Source: Trichoplusia ni (taxonomy: Eukaryota; Arthropoda; Insecta; Lepidoptera; Noctuidae). From it: a DNA stretch of 64,000 nucleotides. Made by a program: the position numbers and the translations under genes. The DNA is taken from contig NC_039494.1 in the NCBI RefSeq assembly GCF_003590095.1, forward strand, positions 1,612,001-1,676,000, in the 5' to 3' direction. The stretch's first letter is position 1. The number at the start of each line of letters is the position of its first letter. The notes beneath the pieces were generated by a model. It did not search any database, had not been told where the DNA came from, and saw nothing but the letters and a program-made list of their open reading frames with translations. Below are positions 1-13,562 of this stretch, piece after piece.

Positions 1-3000
1 GATTTGCGTGGTAGCTAAACGCTTTTATACAATTCAGAATTTTCGGGGTCAGTTATCTCAAAGAATTAATATGTTTTAGATTTGGCCAATTTCAAAAGCT
101 TCTTGCACCGTGTATAATTCTAAATCTAAAGTATGTATTAATTTAGTCTCACTGTTCACCAATGCGGTTTTCTGAAATAACTATTGCTTGATTTTGAAAT
201 GCGGAAACTCGTCGAATGTAACGCACCTACTGAATTGAGCAAAGAATAGCCTTAATCTTGTTTCGTCAAGGTTTCAAGGCTCACAAACAATGAGGATGAA
301 ACGTGCAAATAACATAAATTACGATTCGTTTCGCTAATGGAGTGTACTAGCAAACATAGTATTAGCAATCAGTAAGCTCGCACATAATCTACTTGAACGG
401 CCGACCGAATCTTCTGGTGTGCCCGTGCAAGGTAATCTCCCGCAATCCGATTTACCGAAACATTTAGTAATTCATCAATTAAGGAATTCTTTTTACGGTC
501 ATCGACCATTAAAAGGAGGTCTTGTTATATTCAATTAGCTTACCTTGGTTAAAAATATTAACGTAATATGTAGTGCACGTTTAATATTGAATAATTTCGA
601 ACAATACTTCATTAGGCGATATTAACTATACTTTTGTCATTGAAATGCAGGAATTTACTATCTGTTAATGGCGCCCCACGTGGCAACCGAAGCATGATAT
701 ACTTTTGATATAATGTTTGCTCATTATGTATTAGCGGTTCAGTAGGTGAACATTTATTGCATTTTGTGATTGGTTATTATTTGGCAGGCGAGGTCGGGGC
801 GTGAGGCTTGCGACCCCGCACTGTCTTGAGGTCGGCCATTTGTACCAGACAATAGTCTGGTCACCCAGATTAAATTATCTCACTTTCATTAATATATCTC
901 AAAGATCGGTTATCGCCGATACGTTATTTCCGTATTCGGATATGATCACGATTCAAGTGCCGTGTGTCGATTTGTGAAATATTTTTATACCCGAAATGAC
1001 TTGCTACAAGTTCTTAATAAAACACACTGAACATTATGATTAAATTAAAAGCATATATAAAGCAAAACGTTCAGTGCTTGTAAGATTAAACTGCTTATTT
1101 TTTCTCGATAATAATTTATCTAGAAGTCTAAATTAGGTACCTACTCCCACATTCACAATTGGTTATATTAGTTATAGATCTAAACAGTACGACCTCGTGG
1201 CCTGCGCTTATTGCCTATTAACACATTGACTACTTTCACATATCGGCCTGCCCACTCGGCGATAGACAGACGCGTTAAAAAATCATGAAATATAAGTTAT
1301 CTCACACTAGATGCGTGTACGCGAGCCCCGGCGACATTTACACCGCCCAACAACCGGTCTGATGGCATTCAACGAGTTATCAACTTTAACATTCTCAATC
1401 ACCTTAATGAGATGACCCAACCTATTTTGCCATCGCCCATTAAACATAACTTGATTTCTGCAAATTATTTGTCCCCATAGAAATACTGGCGGTTTCTCGC
1501 GCTCCATCCAAAAAGTCGGCAAAACAGACACGACACGTAAGTTATGTGACCTTTTAATGGATTTCGTACATATTTTCCAAATACGATATTTAAGGTGCGT
1601 TGCTTTTTCAAAATATCAAATATTTGTCAAGACTGAATATTATCAACATATTATGTTGCCTGTTGTTTTCTCGTTCAAAATCTTAAATCTTGCCAATTTA
1701 AAAATAAAGAAAAGGCGTTTCTACTGTCTTTGATGAAATAATTTTGAAAGATAATACTTTTTTCTACATTTTGCTGTGAAAATAACTAAGGAAAATTGAA
1801 TTTACCAAGTTACGAGTATGTGAACAGAGCTACTTGATTAATGTCCTTCTCGTGTGCAGACTACGTGCAACACCGACGAACGCATTTCTCTTAAGTTAGA
1901 TTACGTCTGTATAAAATATACCTTTATTCGTTTATTAAACGAACATTACATATTTTCATAATCGCCTGTCAAAGACGTATAATTTATAATGAATTTGTGT
2001 TATGTAAAAGTCATCAGATAATAGCCAACAATTGGCGAATAGCTTTGACAGGTTGTGCATTGTAGTCGTGCAAAGTGACCCCTATTAAGGTCATAGGTAA
2101 AGACGCCGTGGCCTACAAAGCTACGTTGTTGCTGAACTATAAATAGATAGCCATAAAAAATAATTGAACGGCCAAGATATTATAAAAAAAATGTTTTTTT
2201 TTCTATAATGTTCTCAAACATTGACACAGACTACAAAACGAACTGGAGCACACATAAAATAATAAAATCTTATTTTGCTTAAGACCTCTTTACGCTACAG
2301 GACAGCTGCCAAAACTTTTCTTACCAGCCAGAAAATGATGCTCCAAATTATTTATTAGAAAACTTTTTTAATAATGTCTATTCGAAACTTAAAATCCATC
2401 AAACATTTGAAAGATAAATAAAAACAAGTAACATTTTACTGGAATCAGTAATTATTTGTCTACTTCATTATAGTTTGCTATTTTGGGCTTAATGAATTGA
2501 ACAGACGTGGTGTAACGTCACGATTGTTCAATCGTGACTGTCTATCGACACAATATATGCAAACTTAGTGCTTTATCGTCTAGCGCCGCGGTAAATAACT
2601 ACCTACATAATTAAGAAATTATATAGCTCAGGAGATTAGTCCATTTTAATTGTACCGTATCCAAAGAGTGAAATCGAAACCTTATTACAGTTGAACCGTA
2701 GTACCTACTCCGCTGTCCCTACATTCGTCGGTCCCTCTGTCTGCAAACCGTGATAGCTAGATCGACTTAACTGATTATATATTTCCGTCATTGCTATAAC
2801 AACAAATAATATACTCAAAAAAATACAGGCAATGGTGTGTGGTCGTCAATTTGAAGGCTTACATTATATTTATCGCAAAATTCTTTTCTTTGGCATATTC
2901 GTACGGAACCCTTTATATTTATTATTTTAACGTTTAAATTATCATAGTTATAGAATATTAATTTAAATTTAAAGAGAATTGAAATTGTTTGGACTCATCC

Positions 3001-4866
3001 AAGTAATTAGTCTGCTTTTACAAAATACATATATTAAATTATTATGCTTCTAATATTAGGTTACATAGACTGATGACCTATAGTATGGGTATGGGATTAT
3101 GGAATAATACGCCGACTAAACTAAATGTAGCCAAACCCGCGCTACGTGCTGTGGTACAATTTCAATTTGAATCTCTGCGGGAACTACTAACTCACTCCAT
3201 CAATTATTGTTTATCTATACAAATATTATAAATAGGTAAAGTTCGGGACGCTGTAACCAATTCTCAAAATGATTCTGCTAATGGAAATCTAGATTATTAT
3301 TGTAGTAACAGGCTTTATATTCACCTAGTGGGAAGACCACAGGACTGACAAGTCAAAGATCTCGACACGCACCGACTTTTCGATTTTTTTGTACTTAGAT
3401 TGTAGAATAAATATATCAACTGCGGAACGAATAGCTTTAGTGTTTCGGAAGCCACGTATAAATTTGGGTCCAGCTCCTGATCTCTTTCCAGGCGTATCAG
3501 ATTGCCGTACCGTCGGGCTGTGAGAGTAAGGGAACACAGAGAAAACCTGTGTTGGAATATATCTCACGCAGTTGCCTGGTGTGGCGGGAAATTCACTCAG
3601 GATACACTATATTTAATACCAGTACCTCATTTTTTTAGTTTAGTTTATAATTTAGTTTTTGGAAGCACAGGGCTTCCATGACCACACGCATTTACAAATG
3701 GTTTAAGTTGTTTAAGTTGCTTAGTAAACAAAGTTTTGTGGAAAACAAGTGCGACTCACCTTACATGGAAATATGATAAGTGAACGGAACTGTATTATGA
3801 CCTTATGTATCTGTATCCAAATGAACTTTCATGAATTTAAAGAATAATATAAAGCAATGAACTTGGTAATACGCGGTATATTTTGTTTTACTTGTAAGAA
3901 CTTGATGTAGATTAAATAATTTGTGTGAAACCCTTGACACTTTTCTTTTCAGTAAATAGAAACAGTGAATCAAATCAAAGAACGCGGTGGTTGATCTTTG
4001 AAGACTTATTAAGTCAAATACAATCACAAAAAGCAATTATAAGATAGTTTATGAATATCATTAAAAATTCAAGTAGTTTTTTACAATATTTTGATTACTA
4101 TAAGTTTCGTGTATTTCCCAAACTGTATCAATCACCTTGCCACATGGTCACCGGGTGATTGCCCTGTCAAATAAATTCCCTTTCAATACAACTTTTACTA
4201 CAGAACTTATAAATTTAATCCGAAATAAAGTTCTACTTAGTAACAATGAGATCTTAATACACGCACTTGAATACATTTAACATTTTAATAACCTTAAGAT
4301 TATCTGGAGGGTCGAACTATACAACTTTATGAAATCGTCATTCATACATCAAGTAGATAGCTTACATAATAATAATGTACACATAACTAGTTAAATGTTA
4401 AACATGGCTCTATCGTTCACATCAACTGGTGGGGAGTACGGAAAAGGTGTTCGCTTGTGACGAAACCTAAATCCTGTGGACAGGTCGTGCGGGCATTTCG
4501 TGTTGACAAGCATATTATAATTGCAGTTGATTCCCACGAAGGAAATAAATACTGACTGTTCTCTTTACAAAATAAATTATACATAATTGGTAAAAGTTCC
4601 TACCAGTTAACTGACAATTCTTCTTCATAGATTGCAAATATGTCAACTCTATCATCTTCGGTTCATGAAATACGATGACACACAACCAAAGATTGTAAGT
4701 AGGATTCTTTCGGCACTCTTCGTGTACAGAACCGTAATGAATATAACATAATAGGTATTAGGTGTCTTTATGCGTATAACTTGAATGCTTGTTAAGCCTC
4801 CCGCGACACAAGGATTAAATTCACTAACGCGGTTATAGTTACAAAAAATAACATATGTTTGTTTCC
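1..4866. other. Gene-poor AT-rich DNA
   Basis: No open frame here has protein-like composition, and I see no splice-bounded coding exon except the small-ORF candidate at 777-839. A perfect 10-bp-arm palindrome with a 2-base centre (GTCACGATTG / CAATCGTGAC) lies at 2517-2538. The rest is AT-rich sequence, either intergenic or part of a long intron. Confidence 0.6.
777..839 (-). CDS. Candidate 20-aa small ORF, unknown function
   Basis: A short minus-strand frame starts with an ATG in good context (acaaATGG) and ends in TAA. It reads MADLKTVRGRKPHAPTSPAK, a basic and proline-containing peptide. What stands out is local composition: the frame is clearly GC-richer than the AT-rich DNA around it and favours G or C at third positions. 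I do not recognise the peptide. It could be a translated small ORF, a fragment of an exon of a larger minus-strand gene, or chance. There is no neighbouring gene to support it. Confidence 0.2.
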   Translation of the reverse strand: MADLKTVRGRKPHAPTSPAK

Positions 4867-4915
4867 AGGACATGATCCGCTGGGTGCACCGGTGTCGCGT
4901 GGTAGTGCTATGACG
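4867..4915 (+). CDS. Candidate terminal exon, unknown gene
   Basis: A GC-rich island of roughly 120 bp (4867-4985) follows a good acceptor, 'tgtttgtttccag'. Read with two leading bases, the exon gives HDPLGAPVSRGSAMT and then TAA; read in phase 0 it gives DMIRWVHRCRVVVL and then TGA. Either could be the last coding exon of a gene lying to the left, but no upstream exon is visible to fix the phase. The product is unknown, and the island could instead be regulatory. Confidence 0.18.
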
Positions 4916-4985
4916 TAAAGAGCCGGCACCATGCGGACGAGCTCACCAGCTGCCACCGACTAGCCACGCGGCCTCATTGCGCTTT

Positions 4986-7900
4986 TTGTTATACTGAGGT
5001 GAGACAAAACACGATCAATATCTACAGGCATTCACACCGGGATGATAAATACACACTAATCACCCGATTGCTAACTTCGGCCTTACATGGAGATCAACCT
5101 ACTTTTATGTAGGCCATTTATTTCGTTAACCACACTTATATGACTTGATTTGATTTCGAACGGATTATGTCAATATTGCGACGGTTTTTGACCGGACATT
5201 GTGATGCCACCTGATTAAGAGCGTTTGATTACAGGTAGCTATTTCAATGCTAATCATTAGCGTGATCAATCTATAAAACGTGGTTCAAACGTGGTTCTCA
5301 CAGCATTTATCACGATCTTGTGCTGCCAATATCATGATAGTAATTACTATTGAATATGTAGCGTTCTCCATACACCTATCAAATAGAAATGAGGCTAGGG
5401 TTACGAAATTCACATGATACAATATATGGGTTTTGCACACCATAGTCATGACAAAAGCATTGTTAAAACAGTTGCATGCAATTAATATGCCAATAAGTCT
5501 GAGAAATTGGTTTTAAAACATTTCATTAAAGAAATATGCGCTGGTAACATGCTAACTAATTACGCCATACGTATTATATAGTCACCAAATAAGTAAACAC
5601 GCGCCCATTTGTTTTAGCAAGTTATATTGACAAACCACAGCCGTTCAAAGGACCATTGTAAACAGACTGTTTTAGGTGAGCAGACATTGCGACAAACTTC
5701 GCATAGAGTGTTTAATGAGGGGCTCGATGAAACGAGTAATACCAACGCGGCTGCAGCTAGGGTTTCCCGGACGAGTCACCTGCCATCCGAGTTTCCAACA
5801 AAACGTTCTGGCCCCATTTTATCGAGAGAAACTCTAACACGTTAGTGTGCCAAGGCCACTGGACAAATTGATATTACATCTAGAGAGAGTTTGTAGCACC
5901 GGCTGCGTTTACAAATTTACAGTTTGTCACGTTTTTATGCGACTGCAGCATTCACCAATCAAGTATATTCTACTCACTGCGCTTCCAAGCTCTTCATAAT
6001 TGCATGCTTGCAAAATAGGGTTCAGGCAAATGAGAAAAAGAATTGGACACGATTTGCAATTGTGCTTGACATCTTATAACATTGGTTTTGAATGTTGCGA
6101 ATGAATAGTTCAGTTGTAAGTTGATAGGTCAACGAGCTGGTCGCGCCAGCCGACGCCGGTCTAAAATTAGGTCCATTTACTAATGTCTTTTGATAAGAGC
6201 CATTCCACTGTAATGGTCTGTAACGCGAGCGTCCGTCATGCCTGCAATTAATTAAAGCGGAGTCATTGCACGTTTGCAGACGCTATGATATACGCCGCAA
6301 AGCTACGCCACTAACTAGCGGCCTTACTACCACTTAAAGTGAATTGAATCGTTACAGACGAATGTCACAACACTGCACGTAATGCTTCGTGAAATTATAA
6401 AACAGTTTTTATACGATTCAATATTATATAGTATTGTATGAGGCTGCCTATTGACCCCTTTACGTGTCACGTATCACACATGGTAGATAGAATATTCATC
6501 TAATAATATACTTAATACTGACAAACAATATCTCGTTCTGAGCCTAATTGCTTGGCTTTTTAGTTCATAACAATATTATAAGTAGGTATACCTATTATGT
6601 AAGACACGAACGATCGTAATTATTTTAACTGCATGCTAGTTTGTGCAGCAGACTAACAATAAGCTACTTCAGTAAATTATACAACCATGTAAAATTAATA
6701 CCGACAACAATCTTATTTTGGTATATTCCAAACATTATTACTAGGGAAGTAGGTATCCTAAGTCTCAACTTGAAATACTTCCTATGACTTGTTGCGTCAG
6801 AATGAAAATATTAACATAATTTAACACCCTGGTAAAAGACTTGCTTCTCAAAACCGCGTCTCGTATTTCTCGTAACATTTAGCAATCACATCTGAGAATC
6901 TTCACTTGAACTTATTAAATGTTCATACAAATCTTCGAAACAATAATTCTATTCTATCGCAAATGATTGCGATATTATTACGATCGATTCTCATCAAAGT
7001 CATCAATCATAGTTGGGCGCAACGTACGAATGATCGCTAATGACGCCCGCGAACGGTAACATCAGACATTCAAAACCATATTGTCACGACCTACTTTGCA
7101 CTCAGAATGTAATGTTTGTAAAATACTGGCGCCGTAGGAATTCGTAATTCGATTGTCAATTTGTTCCGCTTCTAAAACCTGCGCGTTCCTCGAATCCACG
7201 TCTTGGGTTTTCCTCAGAGGTTTTCTTAAGAAGCGCAGTATATCCTTGATTCACTAAATTTTATAAAATGCATGATACTACTTTATTTACTAAATTGCAT
7301 GAATTAAATAAAAGGAAAAAAGGAGGTTAAATTTTATCATAGAGGCTTCATAGAGTCTTATTGATCCAAACTTTCGTAGATACCTGGGAATCAGACTCTG
7401 AACATCAAACAGTCATGTTTACAACTGCGAAACCTGTACAGTAGTATCTTGGCCGCAAACTACATTGCACCAAACTTTATCGGTCCCCAGTCGGTACACC
7501 AATGTTGCAAACACCCAATAATCAAACTTCAATGGTGGTACGAATTAGTTAAGACCAAATTAAATCCTGTAGAGAATGTCTATCTTGGTAATCTTATCGC
7601 CGGTACAAAACAACCGCGGAACACAACCAACTATCACTATTGCATTCTAATTAGAGATACGATCACAAAGGACTTCTGAAATTAGGGCAGGAGCTGTTTC
7701 AACTGCGACAGACATAAGTAACTGGGATTGTGATAATGAACGTTTATCAGTTGTTTAATAAATTTCTTCATATCAACAAGATGAATTATGTTAAAAACTA
7801 GGTACTAGACAGTTCAGAATGTATTAGTATTAGCACTTGATTAGTATTCGGCTACAAATCATTCTCCTATCAGACAACTCTATTTTTTACAATGAAATTA

Positions 7901-10900
7901 CGAACGACAGTTAAATAATGGAAAAATGTCGCAATAACAGCGATACAATCACGCAAAATAGAAAAAACTTAGTTAAGCCTTCAAATAGAACTGCCAATAT
8001 CAACATAATCATCATGTATTAAATTACAAAAATAATTACCTATCCACAGAAATGCATAAAGCTAAAATGTATATGCCTCAAATTTATTATTAGCTTACAA
8101 ATAAATAACCCAGTAGGCCGTCTCAAATTAAACCATAAAGAAACAAACATTAATTTATTAACGTTATCATTAAAATGATCTTATTAAATCTGGCCGGCCT
8201 GTTCGACCACCTGCCAAATAACCAGATACAACGGTTGTTAATTAGTACAAGGCCTGCAAGCTGTGCTACGGCTCACTTACACACTTACCTTAGTGCTTTC
8301 ACCGTGCTGAAAGCAAGTATCAACTGTATCAGACAGGTACTAACCTCCTTTACTTAAAATGAGATCAGTATTACATGCAATACAACCTTTTTGCACTTTG
8401 GGCTATTGAGAAAGTCATGGTCACGATTAGAGTTCGAATGTATCTGCAAATACCCGAAAGTTGCATGTGGGTAAAACCACAGTTGAAATAAGAACAATTT
8501 TGTTAGGATGAGTAACGATTGACCTTTCAATGATCAACTTAAATTGAGTATGTAAGTGCAATCGTTGGTTTAAATTAATAGTTGAGCTTTTTTTGATCTT
8601 GGTTTTATTTGGAAGCTATGTTTAAATGAAAGGAAAAACTAGCTTTCCACAAAAATGTCTGTGTTATCAATTTTCTTAAAAAAAAAACGCTTTCTAGTTT
8701 GAGAAAAAAGGCCTGAACTGTATTGATAGTCACATCCAAAATCCAAATTCAACTAAATATCATAACATTTAATAAAAACTAAAATGAATGAAAACAGTCT
8801 CATCTTCTCAGTAGAATTCTCAAAACCCTAAATCGTTTTATAACATACCTTTAGGCTGTTGTACTTGTCGACCATCATAACTCAACATCTTACGTCACGA
8901 CTGACTGTAATCCATTTAAGACAATCATTTAAAGATTTATTACCATCTTTGAAGGTACTTATTGACGGCTCTTACAAAACCGAAAGACCAACACAAAACG
9001 AGGCAATAGATAAAAGGACCACCAAAGTACATTACAACCAAACAATTCAACATAATCTGAATATAATTACAGACGTTGTTGATAGACATAAAGCAACACT
9101 GCAATTATTTGAATAGTATTAGAAATATTGTTTGTGTTCCTACGAAAAATAGTGTGAGGCAACGTGACAACATTCGATCACGATTAGAAAGATTCATAGA
9201 TCAAATACCATTTACGTATTTCAACATGAAATGGCTTTCAATTGACTTCAAAAAGGTAGAGGTTTTTAATTCGCCTTGATTTTTTTTTTAACTTCGAACT
9301 TAGAACTTCGTACTGGATAAACCGATTTTGTTTTTTATTTAACGAGAAATAGTTGTCATAAGGTCCCCTAAAAATTTCATCAATTGCGGTAGTTTTTTTT
9401 AAATAAAAGTGGTTTATATTCTTTTGTGTAAACAAAATCTTATTACACACAAGAAGTTTTATAGAAAAGTAAACAAAGCGGTCTATACTGATTACAGTAA
9501 ATACAATACATTTGATGGACAGTTCGACGTTGATCGTGCAATTCACCCGAAACGAAGCAAAATGGTATTCACAACTCAATAAACAAACAAATCATCGATT
9601 ACCTTTCTTTAACTAATTGCTTAAATTAAAAACAAGTTGAGGGAAATGACAGTGTTCATGTTCATGCAATTAGTTAATTACGCGCAAATTATTGTTAGAA
9701 ATTACAAACAATTTTCCTGCAAAGTAATCGCTTCATGTACGCATTAGCGCAAGGAATGCTTAGTAATTTGACGTCAATGTATATTTTATCAATAGGAAAA
9801 TGTTACTAACTACTTCAGGAAAGAAGTAGACATATATATTGGTTATATTTTACTATATTAAAACGTAATATAAAGGGTAATGTATTCACAACAGAGCCTT
9901 TTACCCTTAATCCCGAAAGGTCCCACTTTTGGTAAGAGTACTTCACTCCTGTGCCCATTACACAGCGTGTCTGAGATGTCGATCACCAGCTAAGGAGTCC
10001 AACCCGCGATATACGAGTATTACAAGCTATCGAAACTAATTTTATAGCCCGATATGATTGCATTCCATTATCTTCTCTTTGTTTCTTTTCGGTCTTTAAA
10101 TTTTATTTATTGGCTCTTCAATTTAGTTATTGAGTTATAAATAAATATAGAATTGAGATTATTCTATGGAAATAGTTTGCGCTCATTGTTAACAAAACGG
10201 ATCTACTAATCAGGAATCAGAATAACACAAAAATAACAGTACTTAACATCGTCAGTCAAAGTAAAGTAGGTATATACAAAGTATTTTCTTAAAACAAAAA
10301 AAGTACATAAAGCAATGTCGATCAAACAACTAACCAACGTAGAAACTCACAAGGGAATTCACCGCACAACACTTGTTCCAAAGCTAAAGGTGTGAGTACC
10401 AATGATTGACAGGTAACAAAACAGTGGGCGCGAGCGGCGCCGGCCTTGTGAGCGCGATTGTACCCGCTACCGGAACTCACATACCGGTACAGCACTGTCC
10501 TTAATAAACACTATCATATCTAAGCGAACTACGCACGTACAGTCCGCACCCAACACCAACACAAATCACTCACTTACAAAAAATATAATACATAATTAAT
10601 GCTTTGAAAGTGTGCGACTTTAAGTAATATTGCCTAATAGCTATCAACTGGGTTGCTTGTCGAAGCTTGTGGAAGAATTGTTGCACTTTTACGCAAACTT
10701 TATGACAACCTTGATGTCATCATTTTTATTATTCTGCCTCCAAATGTATATGCAGTTGCATTTATTTATTGGCAATATTACCTGAATGTTTGAAGTTATA
10801 CGCTCACAAAACAGCGAGGTAATAATGTTTATTGTTTAGTTTCTATTAAGAAAATTAGCTGCCTCATAAACAGCACGAAACCTGTTCATGGAATCAGGTT

Positions 10901-12124
10901 TTTAAGCATTTGTTAGGTAAAAAAGAAACTAGACAATTTTTATTGCTTTGATGAACTGCAAAGCGCATCTGGCTGTCGTCAAGATATGAAAAGAATAACA
11001 AAACTGCGTCCAGTGACGTGCGTTTGAATAATTAATTACAATTTAGAGTTTTAATGTATTCATTTAGAATATGAAGGCATTTAGTTAAAGGTCTGTTGAA
11101 GTGATGCCGCGAGCGAAGCGACCGGAGAAGTGTAACGAAATGTCAAGGGCGGAGCGATACCAACCGTTAAAAGCACAGCTTTGTTTCACTGAAGAAATGT
11201 TAGTTATTAAAAGTATAATTTATGCTCGCTTACAAATTCTCATTAATATTTATATCAAACATTCTTCATGATGAATAATTGTCGCTTTATTTAAAATTTA
11301 TAAGGTTATAAAATCTGTTATATCCTTGATTTAGCCACATTCTTTTGATTATGTAATGTACGGCACATCTAAGTATATCACGAAGATTTTATGTTAAATT
11401 TTTGAGAATTGTTGTGTCGAGGAAACTGTTTATGAAAATATTTATGCTTTAATCCCGCGACGGTATAGGTACTCCTTTTCCATTAAAATTATCCCGACGT
11501 GAATTTTAAAGAGCCTTGTACCACAAACCCTTATGTGGCAGTCAAGTGGGTTGGGTTCTGATAACTCGCTACCAAGTGACGTCACACATGTTAATATTAT
11601 CACCATGGTTGCCACGCCGCGCTGCCTGTTCATACTTATACGAGCTAATGGCCACATAATTACCCTTATAGCCGCACTTGACATAATCGATCACACTAAA
11701 CTACGGTTCAAATATCAGGGCCAATGTCAATCTATGCTAAGTATCTTGTGTTCAACTTAATGCGGACTGATGCGGCTAAACTATTTTGCTAACTGCAATG
11801 TTAGAAAAGTTGTGAGAAAATGTTTGTTTTTTTTTAAATTCTCAAGTCGCGTCACGATGAAAGTAAAAGTAACGTTGTCTTGCATAAGTAGCCCCGAGTT
11901 ATCGACACAGGCAGCGGAATACTAGACTAGAGTAGAGATGCTAGCGAAAATTATGTAGAGCAACGGCTTCCTCACTACACCTTAAGTATACAAATGATAA
12001 CATAGAATTACTTTGTGTTATATACCTACCAAATCATATTAAATTTTCTATTAACCACACCTAGTTTTTTTTTTTAATTTTCGATCATATATTTTGTAAC
12101 CGATAATTTTATGCAAGCGTCTAA
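4986..12124. other. Gene-poor AT-rich DNA with no supportable gene
   Basis: I see no convincing exon, RNA gene or intact mobile element. A GC-richer patch near 10420-10500 and another at 11100-11160 stand out by composition but have no coding frame I trust. Around 9285-9400 the sequence resembles the degraded non-LTR debris common in Lepidoptera (an 'aaaccgattttg' type of motif). Confidence 0.5.
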
Positions 12125-12452
12125 TTGAGGATTGGATTAACTTACCTAAGTGACATCCAATCGTAATTTTATGAAGGTTGATCTGAAATATAATTGATTA
12201 ACAGAGTAGTATTCCCATTCGCTACTGTGTGGCATCGCGAATTTTTTCAGAGAATAAAAAAAAAAAAAGTTTTTTAGTCTATGGCAACTCACAACTAAAC
12301 GTCACTGATTTAGAGCTAACCATGATTTTGTGGGTCCCATTATGCCAGGGTTCAGCTATTGATGCTGGGATTGGGGTGGGTGATTATATTTCAGATCAAC
12401 CTTCATAAAATTACGATTGGATGTCACTTAGGTAAGTTAATCCAATCCTCAA
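12125..12452 (+). mobile_element. 328-bp MITE fused to the left end of copy 1
   Basis: The first 70 bases (12125-12194) are the inverse of the last 70 (12383-12452), so this is a complete palindromic-ended unit with tips TTGAGG/CCTCAA. Its left subterminal region is shared, inverted, with the right end of the big element. It ends exactly where the 46-bp left terminal repeat of the big element (12451-12496, inverse of 17762-17807) begins. The same junction is present in copy 2. Confidence 0.75.
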
Positions 12453-12634
12453 TTTTATTTCATGTTGATCTGAAATATAATTGATTAACAGAGTAGTTGT
12501 TCAGAGATTGAGGCATAATGGGTACATCTTATAAGCCTGGATATGATGAATAACGGTTAAGGCTTTATAATTATTAAGATATATATTTATAGTGGCATAT
12601 TATCCTAATATTAGTATCTATATTTGTTTTTATC

Positions 12635-12990
12635 CATATATTCTGTCATACACATTGATTATTGATCAACTATTAATTTTCATTTTTTATAAAATTAGTC
12701 TGTAGTAATTAACAAATTTTTCTAAATGCCAAATTTGTAAGCCAAAAGGGCAGAACATGTTGATGCATATATTGTCCTTATATTTTCACCACATCAAAAA
12801 AATGTTTAATACATATATTCTGTCATACACATTGATTATTGATCAACTATTAATTTTCATTTTTTATAAAATTAGTCTGTAGTAATTAACATTTTTTTCT
12901 AAATGCCAAATTTGTAAGCCAAAAGGGCAGAACATGTTGATGCATATATTGTCCTTATATTTTCACCACATCAAAAAATGTTTAATACAT
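12635..12990 (+). repeat. 177-bp minisatellite, two units (copy 1)
   Basis: Two tandem units begin with 'catatattctgtcatacac' at 12635 and 12812. They differ by a few bases only. The matching array in element copy 2 has three units. Confidence 0.85.
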
Positions 12991-13199
12991 GTTTTAGGCA
13001 AATAAATACTTCTTTATCTTTGTTCTATTACTGAGATTAATGTAATATGAGTTTTTAAGTGGAACAATGAACAAATTTTATGTTATGTTACACATGTTTA
13101 TGCAAATAAATATATCTTTATCAATTGTTCCACATATTGTGGAGACTGTGTCCACCGATTTCATGATTGACTATTAATTACCAATTTGTGCTCTTTTTG

Positions 13200-13562
13200 A
13201 CATCAATGTAACTATGACTTTTTTTAAGTCATACAAATTTCCTGCACCTTGTGCAATTTGATACTTAACCATTAGCTTTTAACAATGTAACTATGGATTT
13301 TGAGTAAGACACATTTCCAATACATAGTGATATTGTGTACAGTTTGATAATTAATTATTCATTATTAACAATGTAACAATAAATTTTTAGTAACAAATTT
13401 TCTACACATTGTGTTAATTGTGTCAAACAATTTGATAATTATTTTTAATTATTTACAATGTATGTAATTATGATTTTTTTTAGTAATACAGATTTTCTTC
13501 ATATTGTTTTAATTTTGCCATAAAATTAGATAATTAGTTACTAATTTTTGCTCTTTTTTAAG
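13200..13562 (+). repeat. Degenerate ~85-90-bp tandem repeat (copy 1)
   Basis: Four or five diverged units each open with a 'caatgtaac(t)at' type of motif, followed by 'tttagtaa', 'cacattgtg' and 'tttgataattaatta'-like stretches. The same degenerate array is in copy 2 (30563-30905). It is an old satellite-like tract inside the mobile element. Confidence 0.55.

Noticed and set aside
5627..5845. 72-aa + strand frame
   Set aside because: No homology signal, splice sites or promoter; within chance expectation.
9238..9579. 113-aa minus-strand frame
   Set aside because: AT-rich Phe/Lys/Ile/Asn composition typical of chance frames, overlapping repeat-like sequence.
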